From NCBI GenBank assembly GCA_905182985.1, contig CAJJDN010000012.1, positions 131,857 through 195,856 on the forward strand: 64,000 nucleotides of DNA, given 5' to 3'. Below the pieces are notes generated by a model. It did no database searches and was not told where the DNA came from. It was given only the letters and a program-made list of their open reading frames with translations. This DNA comes from Paramecium sonneborni (taxonomy: Eukaryota > Ciliophora > Oligohymenophorea > Peniculida > Parameciidae). Positions 11,790-25,406 of the stretch are shown one piece after another. The position numbers and the translations under genes are program-made. The number at the start of each line of letters is the position of its first letter. Position 1 is the stretch's first letter.

Positions 11790-13340
11790 TCAATTTTATA
11801 TAATTAAATTATGATCTTCATGTACAATTTTATTATTTTAAACTTTTAATAGATCATTAGCTGATAACACATTTTCTTAGATATTAGAAGGTTAACATAT
11901 TTTTTGTGGTTTTTCACTTTTTAGGGATGATTTGATATCTATAATTTCTAATTTTTTTTTTGCTTTCCAATAATAGCTAAAGAAAAATGGATCTAAATAA
12001 TTTTTATTTAAGATGTCTTCATAATCTTCAAATTAAGACCATTTATTTTAAATGCTAAATGTATTTGATTCCGGATCAGGTTGAATATTTAATTTAGAAT
12101 CATTTTTATGAATTTTTAAAAGTATATCTGCTGGACAAATCAATTATAAAATCTTTTACATTTGATGTAATTCATAAATTAAATTTATATAATCCAATTT
12201 ATAATTTAACATTTCATCAACTTATTTTTGAAATTTCTTAATGCTTATTTTACTTATATCTTTATCATTTAATTAACAAGAGTTTTTTTTATTTATTTCC
12301 TTTAAATCTTTTAGTTCTGGATAATAATCTTATAACAATGTGGATTTAATAAAGGAATTCATTTATTTTCTATTCAAAATATAAAATAAATATCTAATTA
12401 ATAATATTGTCTATATAATAGAACCAATATTTGCCAAAACCTCACTTATTGTTGGATATTAATTTCTTACATAAAAAATGGATGTATTAATTTCTAAAAA
12501 AACAGTACCAACAATATTTGTAGCATTATAACCTTCCAAATATAATTAATTATGATAATTTGGTGAATAAGTGTAAATTTAAGACTAACATCCTGAGTTT
12601 ATTAAATATTCTTCTTTTGTTTAAAATAAAAATCCTGAATTTATTTCTGTTAATTCAAAATTTGTTAAAATTTGCAATTCACTGCTTAAACTTGGATCTA
12701 ATGGTAATTTAATAGATGAATAATAATCTTCGTAAGTTTTTCTTGAAAAATCAAATTCTTGATAATATATATTAACAAATGATAATAATCCACGTTAATT
12801 AAAAAATTCATCACTAGCTTCTTGACTAGCGCATTTTTGAGATTCATCTAAATAATATTCATTCCCAATACATTTAACAAAAATTATATTAAAAGAATTA
12901 TAAAGTAATTTATCTAAATCAACCATTAAATAATTAGAATTTTCTTATTCATCATCAAAAAACAAAGCATACATTTCATCTTCTTATTAAATATAAAGCA
13001 AAGGGATCATGATCATATTATTATTGTTAAATGCATTTATTTTACTTAGGAACTCTATTTCAACTGTTTGAATTGGATTACTATTTTAAAAAAGCTACTC
13101 CAAATCACTTCCTTCAATTATTGTTTTTTATTGTGATGATACTTTATAAATCATCTCACCTGATCCCCATATAACTAATTAATTTAATGAGTAGACCAAT
13201 ATGAATGTTAAGATTATTATACTTGCTATCCCTCCACAAAAAGATTTAAAAAATATCTTTTATTCAAATAGTCCAAATGAAACATTGAAAGCAACAAAGA
13301 ATCCATCGAATTACGTAATCATCTTCAAAAATGTATTCAT
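11790..13340 (-). CDS. Ciliate two-span membrane protein with large ectodomain
   Basis: A single intronless frame of 516 residues from ATG 13340 to TGA 11790. The N-terminus has the family pattern: a short cytosolic part, then FCGGIASIIILTFILVYSL as the first membrane segment. A 250-residue extracellular region with a few cysteines (KCIGNEYYLD, KCASQEA) follows. The signature YPTISEVLANIGSI leads into a second membrane segment (TILLIRYLFYIL). The C-terminal 190 residues are cytosolic and charged. The same architecture is encoded at 36599-39006. I know this layout from hypothetical ciliate proteins; its function is not established. Confidence 0.7.
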
Positions 13341-13907
13341 CTATTTTTATCACAAAGCTAAAGAATTTTTATTATTATATATATAAATTAATATTTATGG
13401 AGAATATAACAATAGAAAACAGAAGGAATTAAATTCTGAAAATTTAAATAGAAAAAAAAGAAATGGCTTAATTTAAAAAAAAAATATTCATCGGTAGCCT
13501 AGAGAAAAATAATTGCTAAATTTTCCCAAGTTTTAAGACTTCATTTGTATAATTAAGTAGTTGCAATTTAAAAATCTTATTATTTATGCTACCTATTCAT
13601 TTTTAATTAATTTAATAAAATTCCATATTTAAGTATAAATTAAATTTAATTTTAATTTTCTACGTCAGCCCAATATGTATTGTATATAAAAGGAATAATT
13701 TAGATAAGAAATATATATATTTATTAATGAAGTTTGAACATTTACTCTTAATAAATACTCTAAAATAATACCAACTCAAAATGAATTGGATTTTTCAATT
13801 TATTTATGCAATAATAAAACTTTTTACATAGACTTAACTTTTATGAAAAGCAATAATAATAAAATAACATTATTTAAGTGAGTAATAATAAATTATAAAA
13901 TTAAATA
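13341..13907. other. Intergenic, no gene called
   Basis: A plus-strand frame is open from 13397 to about 13860 but its translation is poor in Gly, Ala, Asp and Glu and looks like random AT-rich sequence. This stretch is the divergent promoter region between the membrane protein gene and the histidine-kinase-like gene. Confidence 0.5.
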
Positions 13908-16363
13908 ATGGATAAATACTAAATATCTTCAACAGGACGATTTTTATATGAAAAACATGAACAGAATTTCAGATTATCAAAATTTAGTGGTCTTTACTTA
14001 TTTCCTGTAATAATTATTTTGAAAATTGCATTTTTTAGTAATTATATTACAATTGTAAGTGTTGTAATAGCATCATATTTTTATTATAGAAACAAGCATA
14101 AATGGAGATTTTTGATCCAAACTATATTATATATGGCATAATAAATTGAAACAAAAAAGGATTGTGTTTATTCACATATTTTTACCTGCATTAATAATTT
14201 GATATTAGTGCCTTATTGGCCAATGCAAGTGATATTTTAAATTGGAATCATAAGATAATTGAATCATATTTATATATTTTTTTTTTTTGCTGCACTTTTG
14301 AGAGCTATTGAAATCCTAAAAAGATTTCTCTATTCAAAAATATGTAGCATCAACTCTCATTAATAAGAACAAGATAGTATTTTTCTTAATCTTCCTCATC
14401 ACATCCTATATTTAGATGAAAATTTTAATGAATTATTTTCAAATAAGTCATTGAAGTTTAATCAAGAATAGAAAAATTTAATAAAAGATTATATAAAAAG
14501 AAAATATTATGGAATAATATAATTAGAGAATTAAAATAAAGAAAGTATTGAATATTATATAAAACCATGGTCAGGAAATTTTATTTTAGTTCAATCATAT
14601 TTCCAAAGTGAAGAAAATTATTTTTTTTAATTGATGTATGAATAAATAAACAAGTTATATGTGCAATTAAATTAGGATTATACTAAATGGAATAATTTAA
14701 GAGCCTTTAAAATGATAAAGGAATCTGATTTAAGTGTTTTAGGATAATGTTTATCAGAATGTTTACACTTAGAACATTAAGTAAAATCTTTAATAAAAAA
14801 TTTACAAAATGAAATATCTTAATTTTATTTAAAAGTTACCATTTGCAATATTATAGAATCAATGGTTCTTAAGTTGTATGATCATTTTAATATTATTAAT
14901 TTAAACTTTGAAAGTGGCATTCCTGAAATAGTAGCAGGAGATAAGAAACTTTTGATATTTATATTTTAGACTCTACTAACATCAACATAATTTTGTGATA
15001 AATAAAAAGGTTAAATGTCTATCAAATGTATAATTTCACAAATAAATTCAGAGAAAGCAGGTTATGAACTTGAATTTACTTTTAATTTTACCTGTACCCC
15101 TTCAGTTATAAAATTATATTCATAAGTTTTTGGAGTAAATGAAACTAAATTAACTCCTAATGAAGAGTGGCTTATTCATTGTTTAAAATAATGTAAATAA
15201 TTAATGAAACAGAATTAGAATGAATTTAATTTTTAAACAGATGGTGATAGTGTTATAATTATATTCACATTCTTAAGTTTGATATCTAGTAATAAATTAG
15301 AATAAATATCACAATTTACAGATCTTACATTTTCAAGAAGTGTATTAGATGATTGTCATTATTAATGGAAAGAAAAGGTTCAAATTCTACCAACAAAATT
15401 TATTTTAGATTCATAATCTAGAAAGAGTTTACCAACATCTAATGAATAAAAAAAAGAATCATCTTATTCAAGAGCATCTGTTGTTTTTCCTGAAATTCGA
15501 GATGAATTAATTATTATTTTAGAAACTGCATTAGAAGATGCAAAAGATAAAGGCCTTTTAGATAAAGTTCATTTTGATGATCAAGATAATAATGTTAAAT
15601 GTGCAATAAGTGTAATAATTTGAAAATATATTAGGAATATGCAGACAGCATAGCAAATTCACCTCCAGCTTTTATTACACCATAAGTTAGAGCAAGAAAA
15701 TTGTAAGATTTGGCTAAAGAAAAATTTAAGAATCTTTTGAAAGAAGCTAAAAAACCTAAAAAAAAAAAGAGGCTTTCTAAAAGGGATTATAGAGTAATAT
15801 TTCCAAGAAGAAATGATACAACTTGCGATCCTTAGAATGGTCCTTGTTAGTTCAATTTCCATAACTCAATCTTAAGTAATAGAAGTAATCGAGCTTTTAT
15901 CAAATGGACTCATAGATGCAACGTAACTTAACCTCCTAAAACAGTTCATGAAATTTTATGTTATATTCCAGATATTAAATTATCAAAAGACATTATTAAA
16001 AATTTTGGAAATTCAACTTACGATAAAATAGAGATTAAAGATCCTATAATTGTATTAGACATAGCTGATGTTATAAGACTTTATAAATAATATTTATAGC
16101 AAGGTAAATAATTCTATTACATTATGTTATTTGTCAAAAAACCTTAAGAAATTGCTGATTTTGCTGATATCGTTCAAAAAAATGAATAAGATTTGCTTTA
16201 AAAAAATCAAAAATATTAATAAACATATTTAATAGGAATTACTGAACAAGCATTGAAACCTTCTCTCTACGCTTACTTAAAATATATAATTCCATTTGGT
16301 TAATGGAGCACTGATATAAAATAAATTAAAGCATTAATTGCAAAACAAAGAGAAATTAATTGA
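13908..16363 (+). CDS. Membrane-bound degenerate hybrid histidine-kinase-like protein
   Basis: One 23-nt intron (15612-15634) leaves 810 residues. The first 150 residues contain several hydrophobic segments (YLFPVIIILKIAFF, ITIVSVVIASYFYY, IYIFFFFAALLRAI). Around residues 330-500 comes a HATPase_c-like region: GDKKLLIFIFQTLL resembles the N-box helix, followed by alternating strands and a weak G-box area. The C-terminal third has a receiver-like pattern: PIIVLDIADVIRLY, FYYIMLFVKK, then YLIGITEQALKPS and a final helix. No phospho-acceptor His in an H-box and no canonical G1/G2 glycines were found, so catalysis is doubtful. I infer a diverged two-component sensor relative; the family assignment is tentative. 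Confidence 0.5.
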
Positions 16364-16934
16364 TTAAAATTAATATCATTAATAAATTACACAAATACAT
16401 TTATTCAATTTAAATAAAAAGATTTTCTCAGAAGTAGATTTCCCTCATAATTTCTTTTTTATTGCTTTATCTCTTAATTTTTATAAAATGAATTTTTCTC
16501 TTATTCATTAAATTATTAATTTTGAATTATAAAATTATTAAAAATTATATATTCTTATTTTTGTTAATATTAAGATAGTTATCAAGAAATAATAATAAAA
16601 AAAAACTCAACTAATCATAAAAATATTATTTTACCCACTTCCCATGATTATTATTTCAAATTTAATTTTTTAAATTGACAATTAAAAATTTGCATACTGT
16701 AATACTACTTTTTTTTTTAAACTCTAACTTTGTTATGGCTTTATGATGAAAACTTATTTTCTATGCGTTTAAAAAATCATTTCTAAATTTAATGAATATT
16801 TAGATAGAAAAATTTATAAATAAATAAAACCTATAAAATTTAATAGTTTTATTTTGGATCACAAATTGTATTATAATTATATTACATTTCTTAAAAAATA
16901 TATTTAAATTTAACTTAGAAAGTCCAGATTCATT
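16364..16934. other. Convergent intergenic region, AT-rich
   Basis: Between two stop codons (plus 16363, minus 16935). Only homopolymer-rich AT sequence is seen; no coding frame. Confidence 0.5.
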
Positions 16935-17764
16935 TCATTATTGGTTGATATCATCATCTTCCAATACTTCATTCATTTTATTAGCTGAATATATTAATAA
17001 ATATTACTTTCTAAAATATATTGAACAAGTAATTCATTTTCTTTGATTAAGTCCATTGCTTTTTCATATGATTTTCCAGTTGCATTCAGTAATCTGACAG
17101 CGTCTTCGTCATTCGAATTTGGAAAATTCATTAACAAAAGTTCTTTTAATTTTTAAACTATCTCATAGAATAAATTAAACTTACGCTTCTCTTCATTTTT
17201 TGTATAAACTTTTATCAATTGTGTTTTAATACTAGATTGATTAAATTAATATTATTATCTCTACTACCCAAACAAAACTTATTTCTGAACTTTTAAACAG
17301 TAATTTTTAGATTATTTTTAAGTCTTTAGTATTTTCTTTTTTAATTTGAATGGTTATAAACTTTTTCTAGTTTATATTTTTGATTTTTGAGATATTAAAC
17401 ATTTTTAGACCCTTTCTTATAATAAAGGTGACTCACAAGAATTATCATCATATATTTTTCCTTACTATTCTAATTAATCAAGGTCTAAAATCCTCGATTT
17501 TCCAATATTTTATTCTGCTGGTTTGATTTTTGAAAGTTATTCTTTTGGTTTTATTATTGGCTACTCCTCATCACTAGAAATTGTTATAGTTTCGATTTGA
17601 TGCTTATAATTTTATATTCCTTGGTAAATTTGAGGGTTAATTTGTCTCTAAAGGAGGTAATAAAGAGATAATTATTAGTAATAAGATTAGATATACTAAG
17701 ATGGATTGTATGCATAATTTGGCATGAAATTAGAATTTTAGTTTTGATGGTTGAACGGATTCAT
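16935..17764 (-). CDS. UBA-like domain protein
   Basis: Three introns (36 or 33 nt at 17232-17267, 27 nt at 17158-17184, 23 nt at 16985-17007) leave 247 residues. The C-terminal module LMNFPNSNDEDAVRLLNATGKSYEKAMDLI has the UBA pattern (hydrophobic-x-F-P, then A-x-x-L-L-x-A/x-G, then A-x-x-L-I). UBA folds bind ubiquitin or other partners. The N-terminal 150 residues are Gln/Asn/Tyr-rich and then basic (KLKKKILKTQKQSK), probably disordered. No other domain is visible, so a ubiquitin adaptor role is only inferred. The first intron has two possible GT starts 3 nt apart, both keeping frame. Confidence 0.65.
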
Positions 17765-17980
17765 TTTTGTTTTCTATATTTAATATTGTTTAATTATCAA
17801 ATATTAACCTGATTTAAACTGAAATAGACATTAGAAATATTATTTATTAAAAAAATGAGTTGAATGATGTAATTTATAATTATTTTCACAAATGAATAAC
17901 AGAATCATTTAATTATGTAACCAAAAATTTATTTAGAATTACAAATATTTATTTTCAAATATTATATATTATATATATTT

Positions 17981-19847
17981 TCATATTTTCCGGTGTAATT
18001 TGATTAATGATTAAATATCTTCTAAAACTTTTAATTTTTATTAATTTTATTATTCTTCGTATTTTTATTATTAAATTTACACATTTTATGTTTGAGAATC
18101 ACAAATCTTAAATTTATCTTCTAACTTTAAAATTAAAATAAGAATACATTTTTAATGGTTTATTTAAGAACATCTGTTTATTATTTATACTTCAATGCTT
18201 TTTAAACTTAATTTTCAATCTCAACTTCCTATTATTTTAATTTAGTTTTTAAATCTTATTCTTTTTATTTAGTATCTTTTAATTCATCTTTTGTGAATTA
18301 TAATTGTTCAAATAAAGAATCAATTTTTTATTCAATCTCATCCATTTATATTTCCTTTTATTATTTTTCTTCCTGATATTCAAATTCTAAATTTTTAGTA
18401 TATTTTTATATTTAAAAAAGAGAATCAGAAAGATTTTAATTTTGTTCAGTTAGCTACATTAGAATGATTAGATTATACCTATTGTATATTAATTCGTTGT
18501 TATTGAGCTTTTTATTCAAAGTCTGTAATTAAATTCTTTTGATTAAAATTAATTTATTTTTGCTCTGAATTTTCTTAGAGTAGTTAATTAATTTTCTATT
18601 CATTCAAACTTAATTTACGATTGTTTTGATCATTAAGTGATTTTAATTCTTATGAAATTTGAGACATTTTTTATAATTCATATTCTTATATTTAACATTT
18701 TTTATCTGAGTTATCCAATTATTTTTGAAGTTCATTATTTTTAATTTATAATTATTCTACTTTTATTCTATATTCATTAATTTTCAATTTTTTTTTATCA
18801 AAGAGATCTTTATTTTAATTATTAATTTTAATAATTTCTTATTCAAAATTCATGGCAAGATTTTATTAATTTAATTAAAGCTTATTTAAATATGTCTAAG
18901 ATTCTTCATATTTATTTATATACTATTGTGTTTAATCTTTTTAATATTTTAATTATTTAGATAAGTACTCTATTTACTTTTAATTATCTTCATCTCTAAA
19001 TCTTATATCTTAAACTAACTAATCAAAATATCTAATTTAATCATCCTTTGAGATAGTTTCATTTTTAAGTTATCTTTTTTCATCTTCCAAGTATTTATTT
19101 TGTTCTTCTTAATTTTTACTATTTAATAATAATTTAACAGATACATTTCAGCAGAAAATTCTTCGCATAGTTTTTAAACACGTTCTAATTCCTTACTAAA
19201 ATTTAAACCCTGCTCTTCATATTATTATTCTAATTATTTAATCTATTTCTTTAATAGTTAAATTTTCTCTTTTTTTGATTGAAATTGTTAGCGGGAAACA
19301 TGAAGTTATTATTTTAATTCTTCAATTATTTTATCTTAACTTTCACACTTTAATCGAAGATCTTTTTAATTACTATCTACCTTTGTTAAGGAATCTTAAA
19401 GAGATTTTAATTCAAATTCTAGTTATTTGATATTTCGCTCTCTTTAACATAACTTTCCCTCTAATTCTTTATTTGCTTAAATATAATCTTTTAAAGTCAT
19501 CTAATTTTCAAATTATAACAGTACTTTCAATTCTTTATTTAATATCAATAATCTTTCCTATTTTTCTTTATCTTAATTCTCTTTAGCATATAGAGTTTCT
19601 CTTAATCTACTAATTTGTTCAATTGAATGATTTTTCTTTTCTCTAGATGAGCTTTCTCTAAAATCTTTTAAGAATCTATTAATTACTCATCATTTATATT
19701 TGCTTTGCTTTATCTTGACCTAGTATGATAAACCATAATAGGTGGAGAATTTTATGACTCTGGTTATATCATTTAATCTATTTATAAACTTGTTTTCTTG
19801 TAGCGCTCAATTAATTTGTTTACATTTTTTTCCAAACGATTATCCAT
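17981..19847 (-). CDS. Long coiled-coil protein
   Basis: Four introns of 29, 26, 25 and 23 nt (19658-19686, 19119-19144, 18454-18478, 18125-18147) leave 587 residues. After a short N-terminal head (MDNRLEKNVNKLIERYKK, then a Ser-rich linker ESSSREKKN) nearly all of the protein is heptad-repeat coiled coil rich in Glu, Lys, Gln and Leu. No other domain. Such proteins in ciliates are often basal-body, cortical or traffic scaffolds, but nothing here assigns it to one. Confidence 0.75.
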
Positions 19848-20153
19848 TAAAATAAAAATTTATATTTGTATATAAATTAACCATTCAACGAGTATTCTTT
19901 TTTTTATTCTTTTGTATTTTATACATATAAATATCATTATTATACTTATTGACATTTATTTTATTATAGATATTAAAAATTAAAAATCTAAATATTGAGA
20001 AATTAAATTGATATAAAAATATATACTTTTAATATTCAAAACTTAAAGATTCTAAAAATTCAATAGATTATTTTCTAAAAGAAGAAAAGACTCAATTTGT
20101 AAATGTATAAATTAACTTATACATATATTAATGAAAAAAAACTTCTAAATTGG

Positions 20154-20617
20154 ATGAAATTATCAGTAAAATATTCAAGTTCGAATCTCTCAATTTCGAA
20201 AACTAACAACTATCACTTTTATAAATTGCATAAAAGATTGTTAACTTCTGTATGTTAAGAAATATATTCACAAATAGAGAATGGTGTAGTTTCTACTTTA
20301 CAAGAGAAAGTAGGAAAAGGTAATATAATAAATGTGAAGATGCTTCTAGCTTACAAGATTTAAAAAACATGTATATATATTATACTAAAATAAGTAAAGT
20401 ACTTGAATCTTGTTTAAATACTGAATTTGATAATATGTAAAGTCCTAAAAATCAAGAAATGAAAGTTTCCAACAAATCTTAATTACTTACTTTAAGAAGT
20501 TAAAATGAAAATGAATTCTTTATCTTTGAATTCTAAAACTCCTTAAATAATCTCTTATTTAATTTAATAGTTTTTCTTTCAAATTAAGATTGTTTATAGA
20601 TCACAATATCTTATTGA
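20154..20617 (+). CDS. Unknown helical protein
   Basis: ATG 20154, one 20-nt intron, 147 residues. The first 90 residues look folded and helical (RLLTSVCQEIYSQIENGVVS, then DLKNMYIYYTKISKVLESCL). The last part before TGA is hydrophobic and could be read-through into an unspliced region, so the 3' end is uncertain. No family recognised. Confidence 0.45.
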
Positions 20618-20654
20618 TAAAAAAATCATTAAATTTTATTTGTTTTTTATTATT

Positions 20655-22287
20655 ATGAATATCATAAAAGCATAAAATTCTGATTAGAATTTTTTTATTT
20701 GTGTCGAAAATTAATGCAACTTAAACAGAGTTATAACTAATTGGGATTAATTGCAGTAGCATAATTCATGTGATCACAAAATTCTCCCTAAAAATAAGTT
20801 TGAAAGCAAAGTTAAGTTTAAATTAAAAAACTTTAATTAACAATAATCGATACAATTTGAGGAAGATCTTTTTTTATTAATTGAGAAACAAGAGTAGCAG
20901 ATTATTTAAGGTTTTTAACAAATTTTAGAGCATTTTAAAAAGTATAAAAATTATTTTGTATTAATAGAACGTAATTAAATACTTTTTAAAAATTAATATC
21001 AATTGACAAAGAATAAGAAAATATATTAACTTCACATTTAATCTAAGTAGACTTATAGAAATATATCAACATCTTCCATGATTAAATGAAGCCAAATCAA
21101 TAATAGTAAGTAACTATGTTATTAGATGAAATTTAATTTTAATTAAATTGTATGAACAATGAATTTCTTTCTTTTTTTAATTTTTTGGAATAGAATTTTT
21201 TATCAGAAAGTTAATTTTCTATAAATATCAACAAATAGGATGCTTCAAAGCCAAACATATTTCCAGAAACCCAATAGTTAATTACTAACTAAATTATAGT
21301 AGAAGAAAATGAACATCAAAAATAAAATATTTACAACAAGCCACAGAAAATAACATATGAAAAAAACAAAAATAGGGAGGCTGATTAAGATTCGTTTTAA
21401 TAATAAAGTTTTATTACAAATCCTTCATATGATACCGATGATCAAAATGAGCTTGAAAGCATTCCTTTAAAAGGATATAAATGTTTTCAATAATAATAAA
21501 ATTATCATTCTACAGAATATAAAAAATAATAATATGACGACATCAAAGAATTAGTATTACCATAAGTGATAGATTATATTCCAAAAAATTAGAATTAAGA
21601 TACAACTTTAAAGAATGAAAGAGATTTATATGAATAAAAAGTTCCTGTAGAAAAATAGTTTAACCAACAAGATTAATATGAGTATTAAATTTTTCAGATA
21701 TTAGAAAAAAAAATTTTTAAGAATCTTCTCCAAACGAAATTTATTATGGTGTTAGATTTGATATGTTTAATTCGGATAAAAAACTAATTTATTATTAAAA
21801 TTATGAGTCTTTTAAATCCATTAATGAAGGAATCGGATTGGTTGAAGGGGTATTTTCATTATAAAATGATGCAGAAATTAATTTAATTTTTTCTGAATGC
21901 CAAAACAAAACTTTTGTAAACTTTTTTCTCATATTAGAATGCTGAAATAGGAATCCTGTAAGTAAATAAGTATGGTCAATTTAATGGAAGTCTTAAATAA
22001 GGTAGAATTATATATGGAATGGATGAATAAGGAAGTATAACTTCAATCATTTCAATTAGATCTTATTTCAAGAAATAGGTAAATTAAAGGCAATTTAAAA
22101 ATATCTTTGAATTAAGAATATCTGATATCTTATTCATCCAAAAAAAGAATCTTATATTTTATTAGAGGGGAGGCTGAAGTAAAAAATACTACTTAGTATT
22201 TAGGAATATTTTGATGTGCATAAAGTTTCTGGAAATTTTAAATTCTACGTTAAGTTATGTGGAGTCAAAGTTACTATTTTGAATTGA
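20655..22287 (+). CDS. Cys/His N-terminus, coiled coil and SPRY-like C-terminus (paralogue A), frame-broken
   Basis: This is a paralogue of the gene at 25102-26832. The N-terminus CVENQCNLNRVITNW and a following HNSCDHKI suggest a small B-box-like zinc site. A coiled coil (EEDLFLLIEKQEQQIIQGF) and a Gln/Asn-rich linker follow. The C-terminal 150 residues (GIGLVEGVFSLQND, ISYSSKKRILYF, SGNFKFYVKLCGVKV) pair strand by strand with the paralogue and look like a SPRY/B30.2-type beta sandwich. Introns of 22 and 25 nt are clear. Two single-base frame breaks (near 21715 in a poly-A/poly-T run and near 22080) interrupt it. It is either a decaying copy or a gene with assembly indels. Confidence 0.55.
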
Positions 22288-22650
22288 TTTATCTAATTTA
22301 TATAATGGGTTAGATTCTATTAGAGTAGAATAAAAATAAGATTTAAATACATTACTATTAAATTATTCTATAATTAAGATATTAATTAAAAATTGGATTC
22401 TTTATTATTTAAGAGAACTAGTCAATTATTTTATTTTAAAATAATCATCATATATATTTTAAGGACTTTTTTTACGAATTGGATACAAATAAAAAGTCTT
22501 AAAGTATTTTAAGAATTTCAATATCAGAGTATTTTTATTAGTTTAAAGAATTTATTTGATAAATATATTTTTATCTAAAAAAATAAATATATTTAAACAA
22601 TATTTCTTATTAGTGAAAATGAATACATATTTCATCTTAAATAATCATTA

Positions 22651-24027
22651 CATTCATTACATTTATATAAAACTAGCTTCTCTTATTTGCTAAAAAAATC
22701 ATATATATTTATTAAATATGATATCAACAACTGAAAAAATTAATTCTATTAACATAATTTTTAAGTTAATTCAATACCAATTGATATTTTCACAAATATT
22801 TCAATCAATACTATATGGCTTAATTTTTATAAAACTTAAAAATTTTTATTAAAATATTAAAGTCAATTTAGGAAAACAATAATTATTTTATCTTTTATAA
22901 TTCTATTAATTATGAACAATAAAATAAAGAAGTTCAAAGTCTCTTGCATTTGTAAGTATCAAACCTTTGATTTTTATAACAGGATATATAAACATATCAA
23001 AAAACTAACAATAATATTATTAATATTGAATTACAAATATAATAAATAAAAATATTCTGAAAAATTTAGATTTCCATCAAGATCACTTTCAAGTACTTTA
23101 TATATCATTAAAATATTTCATTTCTTTGATTATTAAAATATTAATTAAGAAATATGAATATATATAGATAACAATAAAAATAATTTTGTAAATTTATCTT
23201 AAAGTTAATTAATATTAAATAGCATTGAATTATTAATTACTGCACTTCAATAACTGTATCATTCAAAATTTCAAGAGAACATGATGAATGTTTATAATTT
23301 TCAGCTTCTTAACCAATTTAATTTAGAACAGTGAACTATTAATCTAAGGTAATATTGTACAAATTGTGATTATAATTTAGAACATTAATGGATCTAATTA
23401 ATATGAGTGTAACCCTAATTATTATGATATCGCAATTCCTATTCTTAATCAATATCAGCAAATTGTGGTTTGAATCAGTTTCAAAATAACTTAAATATTG
23501 AATTACTTAAGGGGGAATTTATTTATGATATTATTATTGTTTCCAACAATTATATATCATTTAAAAAAAATGATATTTAGTATCAATCTTAAAGTTTGAT
23601 GAATTCATTTTATCAATCTTTGATTGGTTAGAATTCTTTTGATGATTTTATTTAATCTCATTTTATAAATTAATGAGTTTTAGATTACTTTTGTGTATAT
23701 TAAAATATTGAATAAAATATTAATGTAAAAAAAGGTGGTCATATAGGAAATAACATAAAGGATATAAAATAATTCTAATCTGGTGTGTATAGAAAAGGAT
23801 TGTAAAATGAATAGAGTTATTACTAATTGGATTGATTTATAAGGACATTATAATAGTCAACACAAAGTTTATACTTTAGAAAAGTTTGAAAAAAAAATAA
23901 ATTTAAAACAAAATCAATTCAATGAGAAATAGAGAATGTAGATGGAGGAAAATATTACTAAATTAATTAAACTTTAAGAATAATAAATCAGTGAAAGAAT
24001 TTGCTGTTTATTTAAGGATTTATAAAA
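22651..24027. repeat. First copy of a 1377-bp duplicated block (assembly overlap)
   Basis: Repeated at 24029-25406 after a single n. The copies differ by one inserted A (ATTACTTAAG near 23510 versus ATTAACTTAAG near 24890). It ends inside the start of paralogue B (from 23723), which is completed only in the second copy. Confidence 0.9.
23219..23676 (+). pseudogene. Possible degraded or unresolved gene
   Basis: Stretches read like protein (LLITALQQLYHSKFQENMM, then YECNPNYYDIAIPILN, then NNLNIELLKGEFIYDIIIV and a Ser/Gln-rich tail ending at TGA 23674-23676), but they sit in different frames with several TGAs and only doubtful introns between them. The same text occurs in the second assembly copy with an extra A that breaks the last open part. 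No family recognised. Confidence 0.3.
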
Positions 24028-24028
24028 N
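24028..24028. other. Single-n scaffold junction
   Basis: Joins the two near-identical 1.38-kb blocks. It marks a contig join. Confidence 0.95.
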
Positions 24029-25406
24029 CATTCATTACATTTATATAAAACTAGCTTCTCTTATTTGCTAAAAAAATCATATATATTTATTAAATATGAT
24101 ATCAACAACTGAAAAAATTAATTCTATTAACATAATTTTTAAGTTAATTCAATACCAATTGATATTTTCACAAATATTTCAATCAATACTATATGGCTTA
24201 ATTTTTATAAAACTTAAAAATTTTTATTAAAATATTAAAGTCAATTTAGGAAAACAATAATTATTTTATCTTTTATAATTCTATTAATTATGAACAATAA
24301 AATAAAGAAGTTCAAAGTCTCTTGCATTTGTAAGTATCAAACCTTTGATTTTTATAACAGGATATATAAACATATCAAAAAACTAACAATAATATTATTA
24401 ATATTGAATTACAAATATAATAAATAAAAATATTCTGAAAAATTTAGATTTCCATCAAGATCACTTTCAAGTACTTTATATATCATTAAAATATTTCATT
24501 TCTTTGATTATTAAAATATTAATTAAGAAATATGAATATATATAGATAACAATAAAAATAATTTTGTAAATTTATCTTAAAGTTAATTAATATTAAATAG
24601 CATTGAATTATTAATTACTGCACTTCAATAACTGTATCATTCAAAATTTCAAGAGAACATGATGAATGTTTATAATTTTCAGCTTCTTAACCAATTTAAT
24701 TTAGAACAGTGAACTATTAATCTAAGGTAATATTGTACAAATTGTGATTATAATTTAGAACATTAATGGATCTAATTAATATGAGTGTAACCCTAATTAT
24801 TATGATATCGCAATTCCTATTCTTAATCAATATCAGCAAATTGTGGTTTGAATCAGTTTCAAAATAACTTAAATATTGAATTAACTTAAGGGGGAATTTA
24901 TTTATGATATTATTATTGTTTCCAACAATTATATATCATTTAAAAAAAATGATATTTAGTATCAATCTTAAAGTTTGATGAATTCATTTTATCAATCTTT
25001 GATTGGTTAGAATTCTTTTGATGATTTTATTTAATCTCATTTTATAAATTAATGAGTTTTAGATTACTTTTGTGTATATTAAAATATTGAATAAAATATT
25101 AATGTAAAAAAAGGTGGTCATATAGGAAATAACATAAAGGATATAAAATAATTCTAATCTGGTGTGTATAGAAAAGGATTGTAAAATGAATAGAGTTATT
25201 ACTAATTGGATTGATTTATAAGGACATTATAATAGTCAACACAAAGTTTATACTTTAGAAAAGTTTGAAAAAAAAATAAATTTAAAACAAAATCAATTCA
25301 ATGAGAAATAGAGAATGTAGATGGAGGAAAATATTACTAAATTAATTAAACTTTAAGAATAATAAATCAGTGAAAGAATTTGCTGTTTATTTAAGGATTT
25401 ATAAAA
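24029..25406. repeat. Second copy of the 1377-bp duplicated block
   Basis: Length 1378 because of one extra A relative to 22651-24027. It runs without a break into the rest of paralogue B, so this copy is the one to use for that gene. Confidence 0.9.

Noticed and set aside
13201..13386. Plus-strand 61-codon frame
   Set aside because: It lies opposite the N-terminus of the membrane protein at 11790-13340 and has no coding character.
13397..13860. Plus-strand frame of about 150 codons under the ciliate code
   Set aside because: With only one stop codon, long chance frames are common in AT-rich DNA; the composition is not protein-like.
15659..15862. Minus-strand 67-codon frame
   Set aside because: It is a shadow of the histidine-kinase-like gene on the plus strand.
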